DNA of 64,000 nt, from contig JAKEET010000108.1 of assembly GCA_022616435.1 (NCBI GenBank), positions 48,430-112,429 on the forward strand, given 5' to 3'. The notes below the pieces were generated by a model. It was not told where the DNA came from. It saw only the letters and a program-made list of their open reading frames with translations, and ran no database searches. Positions 28,234 through 36,753 of the stretch are shown here, piece by piece (the first letter of the stretch is position 1; every line of letters begins with the position of its first letter). A program made the position numbers and the translations under genes. This DNA comes from Gemmataceae bacterium. GTDB taxonomy: Bacteria > Planctomycetota > Planctomycetia > Gemmatales > Gemmataceae.

Positions 28234-29005
28234 GATTCAGGCTCCAAGCGACCCGCGCCCCATGCGCGGGAGGGTGTTCGAATCGGGATGGAATCAAGGA
28301 AGCGACCGGCGACCTCCGGGCAAACCGGCCCGGCGATCGCCTAGCGACAGGAGCAGCGGCAACGGAGAGACGTGATCATGATTCGGCTCGTCAGCACTGT
28401 CATTCTACGCGCCGGAGCGGCGCAAAGCCATGCCATCATTCTTATCGAACCGAAAGAATCGGCAGATTGATCGCTGTTTATCGGCTCGTGCATTTTTTTC
28501 AGGCAGGATTGGCGGAGTATCCCGCGTGGGAAGGATCGCCGGTGTTGGTGGGTGGCGTCCAAGCTGATTCAGCCGCGGCGGAGCGCGTTGTTCTGCCCAC
28601 AGGCTGGGCAGCCGGTGCCGGCATCGTGGTCGAAGGCGACGCCGGCGAGGGCGATTCGACTTTTTCACAAATAGTGCACTCGACGCAACCTGCTTGACAA
28701 ACGACATGTGCGGTGACCAGGCGCTTCTTCACATTCGTGGCAGGTTCCCTTGGTCCGCCGTTTGCTCCGCATGCTTGCACTTAGGCCGTCCGGCCTGGTC
28801 GGTCATGGGAGAGGTGGCCACTAGGTCGCGACGGCTCTTTGTGCGCGCTGTCGGCGCCACGGCCGGTGGTGCGCACACGTCGCTTCAGCACAAATTCCCG
28901 ATTCGCTTCTTGTGACTTCGTTGATTCTCGCTTAGAGTAAATGCACAGCGGCGAGCCGAGCGGCGTAGGCCGCCGGCCAGGGTATCGCTACCCAGGGGGC
29001 AGCCT
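28234..29005. other. Intergenic region between cysE and secA-like gene
   Basis: About 770 bases with no confident gene. A minus-strand frame at 28499-28780 has a Cys cluster (CQAGCVECTIC) that could be a remnant zinc-ribbon gene, but composition and start are poor. Divergent promoters are presumed at both ends. AGGGGG before TTG 29006 is the secA-like ribosome-binding site. Confidence 0.5.
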
Positions 29006-31159
29006 TTGAACGACATCGCGGTTGTATCCGGCGAAGCGGCCGTCAAGGCGCTCGACGACCGCGCCAATCGCACCGACCGCTTCGGGCCGCGCTCGCTCAA
29101 CCTGGTCAAGGCCTGGTTCGGCGCCCCGTCGCAGCGCCGGCTCGCCCACGGCGCCTTGCAGGTCGATCAAATCCGCCACTGGGAAAGCCAGTTCCTCAAG
29201 CTCACCGATCAGGAGATCCTTCAGCGCGGCCAGCAATTGCGCGGCCGGGCCCGCGGCGGCGAAGCGCTCGACGCCATCCTCCCCGAGGCGTTCGGCCTGG
29301 TATGCGTGGCGGCGCAGCGCACCGTGAAGCTGCGGCCCTTTGACGTGCAGCTCGTGGCCGGCGTCGTCTTGCATCGCGGCGCCCTCGCCGAGGTCGCGAC
29401 CGGCGAAGGCAAGACGCTCGTGGCCACGCTGCCGGCGGCTCTCAACGCGCTGCAAGGCAAGGGCGTCCACGTCACCACGGTCAACGATTACCTGGGCCTG
29501 CGCGACGGCGAATGGACCTCCGCCATCTACGGCGCGCTGGGCCTGTCGGTCGGCGTCCTGCAGCAGAAGATGAGCGACGAGGACCGCACCGCGGCGTACA
29601 AGGCCGACATCACCTACGGCACCGCCTCCGAGTTCGGCTTCGACTTCCTGCGCGACCGGCTGAAGGTCAAGGCCAACAAGGGCGGCGGCGCGGTCCCGTT
29701 CTGGACCGCCTGGCTGGCGAGCGGGCCGATGACGCTGCCGCAAGACCCCAAGGTGCAGCGCGCCCATCACTATGCCCTGGTGGATGAGGCGGACAACATC
29801 TTCATCGACGAGGCGCGGACGCCGCTGATCATCAGCTCGCCGTCGCGGCCCGCGACCGAGGAAGAACAGATCGTCTACAAGTGGGCCGACGGCATCGCCA
29901 AGCAGATGGCCCGCGATCAGCATTTCTATCTGGATGAGAAGAAGCACAAGATCGAGCTGACCGACCTGGGCCGGCACGTGATCCGCTACGCCCAGCCGCC
30001 GCACGGCCCGCACTCGCACGCCATGGACAAGCTGCACGAGCACATCGAGCGGGCCCTGCACGCCAACTTCCGCTTCCGGCTCGATCAGCACTACATGGTC
30101 GACGACGGCAAGATCGTGATCATCGACGAATCGACGGGCCGGCCGATGCCCGATCGCCACTGGCGCGAGGGTTTGCACCAGGCGGTCGAGGCCAAGGAAG
30201 GCCAGCAGATCACGCTGGCCTCCGACCACGCCGCCCAGATCACCTATCAATCGTACTTCCGGCTGTACACGAAGCTGGCCGGCATGTCGGGCACTGCCGT
30301 GCAGAACTTCTGGGAGCTGCGCCGCGTCTACAAGCTCTGGGTCGTGTGTGTGCCGACCAACCGGCCGTGCATCCGCGAGCACTGGCCCGACCGGGTCTTC
30401 CCGACCGAGGACGCGAAGTTCGACGCCGTGGTCGAGGAAGTCCAGCGGCTCCGCGAACTGGGCCGGCCGGTGCTGATCGGCACCCGCTCGGTCGAGAAAT
30501 CGGAAAAGCTGAGCCAGAAGCTCGACGCGGCCAGCGTCCCGCACCGCGTGCTCAACGCCCGGCCCGGCAACCAGGCGCAGGAGGCCGACATCGTCGCCCA
30601 GGCGGGCCGCGTCAATTCCGTGACCATCGCCACCAACATGGCGGGCCGCGGCACCGACATCCTCCTGGGCGGCAACGCCGAGACCATCGCCTGGTCGCGC
30701 GTCAAGGATCACTACAAGCACCGCCATGACGTGCCGGCCGATTTGTGGCAGCGGCTCATTGAAGAGATCGAGCTGCACGAGAACATCCGCGAACAGCGGC
30801 ACATGGTCCTCGAAGCCGGCGGCCTGCACGTGCTCGGCACCGAGCGTCACGAAGCCCGCCGCATCGACCGGCAGTTGCAAGGCCGGGCCGCCCGGCAAGG
30901 CGACCCCGGCAGCGCCCAGTTCTTCATGTCGCTCGAGGATGAGCTGCTGGAAGGCCTCGGCGAAGTCCGCCAGGCCCATCTGCAAGCGGTCGGCAAGAAG
31001 GGGGGCAAGGCCGGCTGGCAAGCCTATGAGGCCGGCTTCCTCAGAGCCCAGCGCCGCCGCGAACGCCAGCACTTCCGCCAGCGCGTCGACCTGATGATCT
31101 ACGAACGGCAGCGCCAAGAAATCCTCAAGGACATCGGCGCCGATCCGTATGTCGATTAG
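29006..31159 (+). CDS. SecA-like preprotein translocase ATPase, short paralogue
   Basis: 717 codons beginning at TTG 29006 with AGGGGGCAGCC upstream. DEAD-type motor features are present: Walker A ATGEGKTLVA, Walker B LVDEADNIFIDEARTPL, the preprotein-crosslinking region between, and motifs GMSGTA, GTRSVEKSE and NMAGRGTDILLGG..RRIDRQLQGRAARQGDPGS. Normal SecA is about 850-950 residues; here the C-terminal zinc/SEC-C tail is missing and the helical wing is reduced. It is therefore probably a second SecA (SecA2-like) rather than the housekeeping copy. The stop codon lies in a heptanucleotide repeat. Confidence 0.88.
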   Translation: MNDIAVVSGEAAVKALDDRANRTDRFGPRSLNLVKAWFGAPSQRRLAHGALQVDQIRHWESQFLKLTDQEILQRGQQLRGRARGGEALDAILPEAFGLVCVAAQRTVKLRPFDVQLVAGVVLHRGALAEVATGEGKTLVATLPAALNALQGKGVHVTTVNDYLGLRDGEWTSAIYGALGLSVGVLQQKMSDEDRTAAYKADITYGTASEFGFDFLRDRLKVKANKGGGAVPFWTAWLASGPMTLPQDPKVQRAHHYALVDEADNIFIDEARTPLIISSPSRPATEEEQIVYKWADGIAKQMARDQHFYLDEKKHKIELTDLGRHVIRYAQPPHGPHSHAMDKLHEHIERALHANFRFRLDQHYMVDDGKIVIIDESTGRPMPDRHWREGLHQAVEAKEGQQITLASDHAAQITYQSYFRLYTKLAGMSGTAVQNFWELRRVYKLWVVCVPTNRPCIREHWPDRVFPTEDAKFDAVVEEVQRLRELGRPVLIGTRSVEKSEKLSQKLDAASVPHRVLNARPGNQAQEADIVAQAGRVNSVTIATNMAGRGTDILLGGNAETIAWSRVKDHYKHRHDVPADLWQRLIEEIELHENIREQRHMVLEAGGLHVLGTERHEARRIDRQLQGRAARQGDPGSAQFFMSLEDELLEGLGEVRQAHLQAVGKKGGKAGWQAYEAGFLRAQRRRERQHFRQRVDLMIYERQRQEILKDIGADPYVD

Positions 31160-31271
31160 TCATTAGTCATTGGTCATTAGTCACCGCTCGCGGTCACTCG
31201 TCACCAGTCCGTCAGAATCGATGGGCACTGACTAATGACGAATGACCAAATGACCAATGACTACTGACCAA
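31156..31271. repeat. Convergent heptanucleotide arrays (TTAGTCA / TGACCAA)
   Basis: Four units TTAGTCA/TTGGTCA at 31156-31183 face six units TGACTAA/TGACCAA/TGACTAC at 31229-31271 in reverse orientation, so the whole can fold as a long hairpin. The stop codon of the SecA-like gene (31157-31159) and that of the convergent cytochrome gene (31261-31263) both lie inside the units. Confidence 0.85.
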
Positions 31272-33222
31272 ATCGGTCCAGTTGCTCGGCGAACCACCTC
31301 TCCAGATCCGGCCGGCGTGGCGCGGAGGTGAGCTGGCGAATCGTGTCATATTCCGCGCGTGCCTCGTCGGTAGCGCGTTGTGCCAATCGGCACTGAACCA
31401 GCAGGCTCCGCGTCCGGGCGCTCGTCGGTTCCAGCTTGAGCGCTTTCTTGCACTCCGCGACGGCTCGACTGATCTCGCCTAACCGAAACGACGCCACCGC
31501 CAGGCCGTGGTGGTACCGGGACCGCCAGGGATTGATCGCCACCGCACGCGTGAAATAGGCGCGTGCCAGGTCGGCGTCGTCCATCTCCAGGGCCAGGTCG
31601 CCGGCGCGGGACAAGATGGTCTCGGCCGTGGGCCGCGCGGCCAGGATTCGTTCGTAGCTCTTCATCGCCTCGTCGCGGCGATCCAGAAGCCACAGGGCGT
31701 CGGCGTGCGCCTGCACCGCCGGCCAGTCGCCGGGATCGCGCTTCACGGCCTTGTCGAGCAGCGGCAGCGCGAACTCGCCATAGCGCCGTCCGATCGCCGC
31801 CGGCGGACCGCGATCGATCATGGCCACCACGGCGATGCCGCGATTGCGCTCCACTTCCGGGTCGTTGGCATCGAGCAAGTGCCGATGAAAGGGGATCAGG
31901 TCGGCGGCGCCGGGCGTGACCCGCGGCGCCGGCTGGCGTTTCGCCCGGCCGCCGCGCCGGGGAATCCGGTGATCGGTGATGGCCGAATGATTCACCTCCG
32001 AGCCCAGGGCCGGCATGTGGCACTCGATGCAGCTATCCGCGCTGGTCACTTCGCGCCGCGCGGCGGCCGGCTCGCCGCAGCTCGCTTCCGTGTGACACTG
32101 CAGACAGCGCTGCCGATAGTGAGCGGCCTTCTCCTCGTCCGTGGGATGACGGTGCGGATCATGGCACGACGTGCAGCCGAGTTTCTTCGGTTCGCGGCTG
32201 GCCTCGTAGCAGCGGCTCACCATCAGCTGCTCGACCGAGCTGACGAACTTGTGGTCCGCCCGGCGATCGCTGCCGTCGACGAAATCCATGAGAAACAAGT
32301 GAAGCGGCAGGCCCGGACGATAATCAAAGTCCTCGCGGCCGCGGGCCAGCACCCGCTGTTCGCCCTGGATGTGGCACTGCTGGCAGACGGCTTCGCGGAG
32401 CGAATGCTCGAGCCGGGCGGGGTTGACGATGGTGTCGTCGATCCCCTCGAAACGCTCGTGCCGCGTCCGCCGGGCGACGTGCAGCTCGCCCGGACCGTGG
32501 CAGCGCTCGCAGCCGATGACGAAGCCGTCGAAGATCGGCGCCCGATAGCGGTTGAGCGTATCCGGGACGTGATGGACCTGGTTGGCGTGGCAGAAGAGGC
32601 AACCCGGCGCGATGGCCCGGCTGAAATGCTGATTGCGGAGCTCGTAGCTCGGCGACAGGTCCCAGCGGCGCTCCTGGGGAAACCAGGTGATCGGCGACTG
32701 GAACAGGTAGCCGTCGTAGCTGACCGCGTAGCTCCGCGCTCTGATGCCGGAGCCGATGGCGAAATGGACCGCGGTCTCGATGTCCACCGGCGCGGCGCTG
32801 GCGACGCCGGGAAGGTGCTCGCGGTGCACCATCCTTGCGCCGGTCTTCTTGACCTCGTAGCGCAATCCGAACGCGGTGAAGGGGTTCAACGACTTGGGAT
32901 CATAGTGTTCGATCTCGGTCGCCTGCGCGACGGGCGCCAGGGCGCGGCCCATCGGATGATGGTGATAGGATTCCGCGTGCCCGGCGTGGCAGTCGGCGCA
33001 CGCCCGGTCGCCCACGTACTTCACGTCGGGCCGGACATTGCGGTAGATCGTCGGGTAGGTGAGCCTGGGATCGACGACCTTCGCCCCGGCGCCGGGCGAT
33101 CGGGTTTTCGCGAGCCACCACCAGCCGGCAACGCAGCCGAGCAACGCGCCGCCCAGGACCACCACGACGAGGCGCTTTCGACGTGTCGAGTGCGATGCCG
33201 GTGACTGCGTGGACTCGATCAT
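31261..33222 (-). CDS. Membrane-anchored multihaem cytochrome c with TPR repeats
   Basis: 653 residues from ATG 33222. An N-terminal membrane helix (RLVVVVLGGALLGCVAGWWWL) anchors it outside the cytoplasm. Seven CxxCH motifs are visible: CADCH, CLFCH, CERCH, CQQCH, CTSCH, CLQCH and CIECH, arranged as in cytochrome c554/doxX-like multihaem proteins. The last 220 residues are tetratricopeptide repeats (WPAVQAHADALWLLDRRDEA, YHHGLAVASFRLGEISRA). The role is likely electron transfer or haem-dependent redox at the envelope. A NIPSNAP gene starts 15 bases upstream on the same strand. Confidence 0.9.
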   Translation of the reverse strand: MIESTQSPASHSTRRKRLVVVVLGGALLGCVAGWWWLAKTRSPGAGAKVVDPRLTYPTIYRNVRPDVKYVGDRACADCHAGHAESYHHHPMGRALAPVAQATEIEHYDPKSLNPFTAFGLRYEVKKTGARMVHREHLPGVASAAPVDIETAVHFAIGSGIRARSYAVSYDGYLFQSPITWFPQERRWDLSPSYELRNQHFSRAIAPGCLFCHANQVHHVPDTLNRYRAPIFDGFVIGCERCHGPGELHVARRTRHERFEGIDDTIVNPARLEHSLREAVCQQCHIQGEQRVLARGREDFDYRPGLPLHLFLMDFVDGSDRRADHKFVSSVEQLMVSRCYEASREPKKLGCTSCHDPHRHPTDEEKAAHYRQRCLQCHTEASCGEPAAARREVTSADSCIECHMPALGSEVNHSAITDHRIPRRGGRAKRQPAPRVTPGAADLIPFHRHLLDANDPEVERNRGIAVVAMIDRGPPAAIGRRYGEFALPLLDKAVKRDPGDWPAVQAHADALWLLDRRDEAMKSYERILAARPTAETILSRAGDLALEMDDADLARAYFTRAVAINPWRSRYHHGLAVASFRLGEISRAVAECKKALKLEPTSARTRSLLVQCRLAQRATDEARAEYDTIRQLTSAPRRPDLERWFAEQLDRFGQ

Positions 33223-33236
33223 GGCGCATCGTGAAG

Positions 33237-33662
33237 CTACTTGATCGGCGAATAGTCCGTCGGGTTCAAGTATACCGACTCGACCTTGGCGACCAGCGGG
33301 CCGTCCACCTCGGACGCGGCCTTGGCCTTTTTCCAGGCCGGATCGTTGGCGAAGTCCTTCCAGCTCTTGGCGGCCGCGGCCTTGCTGGGATAGGCGAGAA
33401 TGTAGACCATTTTCTCCTCCGCCAGCTTGGCGTCGGTCGGCATCCAGTAGCCGATGTTGGTCATGCCGTGTTTCTCGAACAGCTTGCAGGTGTGGTCCCG
33501 GAAGCGAGCGTGCAGGGCCTTCATCTTGCCCGGATGGGCGTAGTAGGTCCGCATTTCGAAGACGCGCTGATTCACGTTCTTGCCTCCTTCGGCTTCGGGA
33601 CGGGCCAGATACACGCCGGCGACGAGGATCGCCGCGCCAACTAGCCAATGACTCGTTCGCAT
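33237..33662 (-). CDS. NIPSNAP-family secreted protein
   Basis: 141 residues. Signal/anchor segment HWLVGAAILVAGVYLA, then one NIPSNAP-type alpha+beta barrel half: VFEMRTYYAHPGKMKALHARF and IGYWMPTD..KMVYILAYPS are typical. Function is unknown. The short gap to the cytochrome gene downstream suggests an operon. Confidence 0.85.
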   Translation of the reverse strand: MRTSHWLVGAAILVAGVYLARPEAEGGKNVNQRVFEMRTYYAHPGKMKALHARFRDHTCKLFEKHGMTNIGYWMPTDAKLAEEKMVYILAYPSKAAAAKSWKDFANDPAWKKAKAASEVDGPLVAKVESVYLNPTDYSPIK

Positions 33663-33762
33663 CAGATGCTCCTTCTGGAAGGAAATTGGTTGCGAGTGGC
33701 GAGAGATTGATTACCCTAAAGGATCGCGGCGGCAAGGGACAGCGGATTTCGTGGATTGTTTT

Positions 33763-33822
33763 CCGTTTCGCGCTCGCGGCAGTGCGCCGGATTGCTGGTT
33801 GTTTGCCGCGAGCGCGAAACGG
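33763..33822. repeat. Perfect 19-base inverted repeat CCGTTTCGCGCTCGCGGCA
   Basis: Arms 33763-33781 and 33804-33822, perfect complements, in the leader of the alpha/beta-hydrolase gene (start 33843). A degraded relative may lie at 51828-51880. Confidence 0.8.
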
Positions 33823-33842
33823 CAAGCCAGGGGATGCTAACC

Positions 33843-35867
33843 ATGAAGAGAATCTGCATCGCGCTCGTGGGGTTGATGACGGTCGCGGCGCCGACCCGCG
33901 CCGAGCTCGTTGACTTCAAGATCCTCCACCGCGAGCCGTACGCCGACGGCAAGTCCTTCGGCGATGTGGGGCCGTACGAGAAGATCGTCGGCATCGCCAG
34001 GTTCGCCGTCGATCCGAAGCATCCCAGGAACAAGGTCATCGTCGATCTCGACCTGGCGCCGGCGAACAAGGACGGCAAGGTTGAGTTCGAGTCCGACGTC
34101 TACATCCTCGCCCCGAAGGACGTGTCCAAGGGCAACGGCGCCCTGTTCTACGACGTCAACAACCGCGGCAACAAGCTCGCCCTCGGCATGTTCAACACGC
34201 CGGCCGACAACCCGTTCCTGATGCGGCGCGGGTACACCGTGGTCTGGTGCGGCTGGATCGGCGAGTTGTTGCCCGGCGGCGACCGTCTGCTGCTGAAGCC
34301 GCCCATCCCGCTGGAGAACGGCAAGCCGTTGCGCGGCGTCGTCCGCTTCGAGATGTCGAGCGACAAGCTGGTGAAGTCGATGCCCTTGTCCCGGCGTCCG
34401 AACCACGGCAGCTATCGTCCCACCGCCGAGGGATTGGCCAGGGCGACGCTGACGCGCCGCAACCTGGTGGGCGACCCGCGCGTCGTCGTTCCGCCCCGAA
34501 TGTGGCAAGTGAAGGTGCAGCCGATGATCGAAGCCAAGGAAGGCGTGGGCGGCACGCTGCCGGAGGTTCGTCTGGAATTGACCGAGGGCTTCGAGCCCGG
34601 CGTGCTGTACGAGTTGATCTGCGAATGCGAAGGCTCGATCGTGCAGGGGACCGGCTTCGCGGCGGTGCGCGATTTGATCTCGTTCCTGCGGCACGATCAC
34701 GGCGCCCGGAACCCGTTCCAAGGCGCCGACAAGAAGCCGCCGTTCGACCGCGCTAATGCGTTCGGCGTCTCGCAGAGCGGCCGATTCCTGCGGCATCTGT
34801 TGTGGCAAGGCTTCAACGAGGATGAGAAGGACCGCATCGTCTTCGACGGCCTGATCCCGCACGTCGCCGGCGGCGGCCTCGGATTCTTCAACCATCGCTT
34901 CGCTCAACCGACGCGGCACAACGGGCAGCATGAGGATCACACGTATCCGGCGGATCTATTTCCGTTTGCGTATGGCGACGATCGCGACGTGCTGAGCCAT
35001 CGCGTCGAAGGAATTCTCAGCGCGTATCAGAAGAGTTCGAAGCAGCCCAAAGTGCTGCACACGCAGAGTGCCGCGGAATACTGGCATCGCAGCGGATCGT
35101 TGGTTCACACCAAATTCGCGAAATCCGGTCCACGAATGTTCGATGCCGAGATCCCGGCGAACGTGCGCATCTACGCGTTCGGCGGCACGCAGCACGGTCC
35201 AGCCGCCGATCCTGCCAAGCCGGGAACCAGCCAGAACCTGGCGAATCCCGCGGACTATCGCCCCTTCCTGCGCGCACTGCTCGACAGCCTCGACGAGTGG
35301 GTCCGAACCGGCAAGGAGCCGCCACCGAGCGTCTATCCGCGTTTTGATGACAACACCCTGGTCGATTGGCGGAAGCTCGAGTTCCCCAACCTGCCGGGCG
35401 TCGCGATCCCCAAGGTGATTCAGGCGCCGGTCTACGCAGATTACGGACCGGAGTTCCGCACGCGCGGCATCATCGGCGTGGAGCCGCCCAGGGTCAAGTT
35501 GAGCCGAGCGGTCCTTGTGCCGAAGTCGGACGCGAGCGGCAACGACGTCGGCACTCTCAACCTCCCCGACGTCGCCGTCCCGCTCGCCACCTACACCGGC
35601 TGGAACCTGCGCAAGAAGGAAGTCGGCGCCGAGGGTCAGCTTGCCAGCTTGCTCGGCTCGTACATCCCGTTCCCGCGGACCAAGGCCGACCGTGAGAAAA
35701 CCGGCGATCCTCGCATGTCGATCGAGGAATACGGCACGTTCGAGAACTACCTGAAGCGCTACGCCGAGGCCTGCGAGCGGCTGGTGCAGGGACGATACTT
35801 GCTGGCCGAGGACGCCAAGCGGCTGATCGAGGGCCGGGCAAAGGTGAAACACTTGTTCGACCGATGA
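33843..35867 (+). CDS. Secreted alpha/beta-hydrolase-domain protein
   Basis: 674 residues from ATG 33843, with signal peptide (ICIALVGLMTVAAPTRA). A lipoprotein-like beta N-terminal part precedes an alpha/beta-hydrolase region where the motif FGVSQSGRFLRHLL carries the candidate nucleophile Ser in a G-x-S-x-S-G context. GGTQHGPA near residue 450 offers the His. This looks like the large planctomycete/proteobacterial alpha/beta-hydrolase-domain family of unknown substrate. An SDR gene follows after ten bases. Confidence 0.85.
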   Translation: MKRICIALVGLMTVAAPTRAELVDFKILHREPYADGKSFGDVGPYEKIVGIARFAVDPKHPRNKVIVDLDLAPANKDGKVEFESDVYILAPKDVSKGNGALFYDVNNRGNKLALGMFNTPADNPFLMRRGYTVVWCGWIGELLPGGDRLLLKPPIPLENGKPLRGVVRFEMSSDKLVKSMPLSRRPNHGSYRPTAEGLARATLTRRNLVGDPRVVVPPRMWQVKVQPMIEAKEGVGGTLPEVRLELTEGFEPGVLYELICECEGSIVQGTGFAAVRDLISFLRHDHGARNPFQGADKKPPFDRANAFGVSQSGRFLRHLLWQGFNEDEKDRIVFDGLIPHVAGGGLGFFNHRFAQPTRHNGQHEDHTYPADLFPFAYGDDRDVLSHRVEGILSAYQKSSKQPKVLHTQSAAEYWHRSGSLVHTKFAKSGPRMFDAEIPANVRIYAFGGTQHGPAADPAKPGTSQNLANPADYRPFLRALLDSLDEWVRTGKEPPPSVYPRFDDNTLVDWRKLEFPNLPGVAIPKVIQAPVYADYGPEFRTRGIIGVEPPRVKLSRAVLVPKSDASGNDVGTLNLPDVAVPLATYTGWNLRKKEVGAEGQLASLLGSYIPFPRTKADREKTGDPRMSIEEYGTFENYLKRYAEACERLVQGRYLLAEDAKRLIEGRAKVKHLFDR

Positions 35868-35877
35868 CGGGTGAGCC

Positions 35878-36636
35878 ATGAACGCGAGCACAAGAATTGC
35901 GCTGGTCACCGGCGGCGGCTCGGGGATCGGCCGGGCGGTCGCGCTGACCCTGTGGAACGAGGGCTACGCCGTCGTCCTCGCCGGCCGCCGCGCGGACCAG
36001 CTCCGTGAGACCATTGCCCGCGCCAGTGTCGCCGAGGCGCGAGCCCTGGCCGTGCCCACCGACGTCAGCGATCCGGCGGCGGTGCGCGCCCTGTTTGACA
36101 AGACCAAAGAGACCTTCGGCCGGCTCGACCTGCTCTTCAACAACGCGGGCATCGGCGCCCCCGCCGTGCCGCTGGAGGAACTGACGGTCGAGCAATGGCG
36201 CCGCGTCGTCGATGTCAACCTCACGGGCGTGTTTCTATGCACGCAAGAGGCGTTTCGCTTGATGAAGAACCAAACGCCGCGCGGCGGCCGGATCATCAAC
36301 AACGGCTCGATCTCCGCGCACACGCCCCGGCCGAACTCCGCTCCGTACACGGCGACCAAGCACGCCGTCACCGGGCTGACCAAATCCACCGCGCTCGATG
36401 GCCGGCCCTTCGACATCGCCTGCGGCCAGATCGACATCGGCAACGCCGAGACGGAGATGGCCGCGAAGATGAAAGCCGGCGTGCCGCAAGCGAACGGCAC
36501 GATCGCGGTCGAGGCGACGATGGCCGTGGACAACGTCGCCCGCGCGGTGGCGTACATGGCGAGTTTGCCGCTCGACGCCAACGTGCTGTTCATGACGGTG
36601 ATGGCGACGAAGATGCCGTTGGTGGGGCGGGGTTGA
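35878..36636 (+). CDS. Short-chain dehydrogenase/reductase
   Basis: 252 residues. Classical SDR: cofactor motif [13 protein letters not shown], the catalytic Ser region ([10 protein letters not shown]) and YTATK with the catalytic Tyr and Lys. Arg after the Rossmann turn (AGRRAD) favours NADP(H). The substrate is unknown. Coupled to the hydrolase gene by a ten-base gap. Confidence 0.93.
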   Translation: MNASTRIALVTGGGSGIGRAVALTLWNEGYAVVLAGRRADQLRETIARASVAEARALAVPTDVSDPAAVRALFDKTKETFGRLDLLFNNAGIGAPAVPLEELTVEQWRRVVDVNLTGVFLCTQEAFRLMKNQTPRGGRIINNGSISAHTPRPNSAPYTATKHAVTGLTKSTALDGRPFDIACGQIDIGNAETEMAAKMKAGVPQANGTIAVEATMAVDNVARAVAYMASLPLDANVLFMTVMATKMPLVGRG

Positions 36637-36647
36637 TCCGAGACGGA

Positions 36648-36753
36648 ACGTTTAGCCCCGGTTCGAAGAACCGGGGCGGACATATCCCGAGCTTGCGATG
36701 CATCCACTGCCAGCCGCCTGTCCCGCCCCGGTTCTGCGAACCGGGGCTAAACG
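36648..36753. repeat. Palindromic element GTTTAGCCCCGGTTC..GAACCGGGGCGGACA
   Basis: Left arm 36648-36682 and right arm 36719-36753 are near-perfect reverse complements of about 35 bases; each arm is itself a hairpin (CCCCGGTTC/GAACCGGGG). It lies between convergent genes. The right arm supplies the TAG stop (36747-36749) of the dihydroorotase gene. A remnant of the AAAAGGGGTCAG family adjoins it at 36758-36772. Confidence 0.85.

Noticed and set aside
28499..28780. Cys-containing 93-codon minus-strand frame in the cysE-secA gap
   Set aside because: CQAGCVECTIC looks like a zinc knuckle, but there is no ribosome-binding site, and the rest is Pro/Thr/Ser-rich and unlike a protein; kept only as a possible remnant.
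31156..31271. Possible CRISPR array
   Set aside because: Units are seven bases, contiguous and in two opposing blocks, with no spacers and no cas genes.
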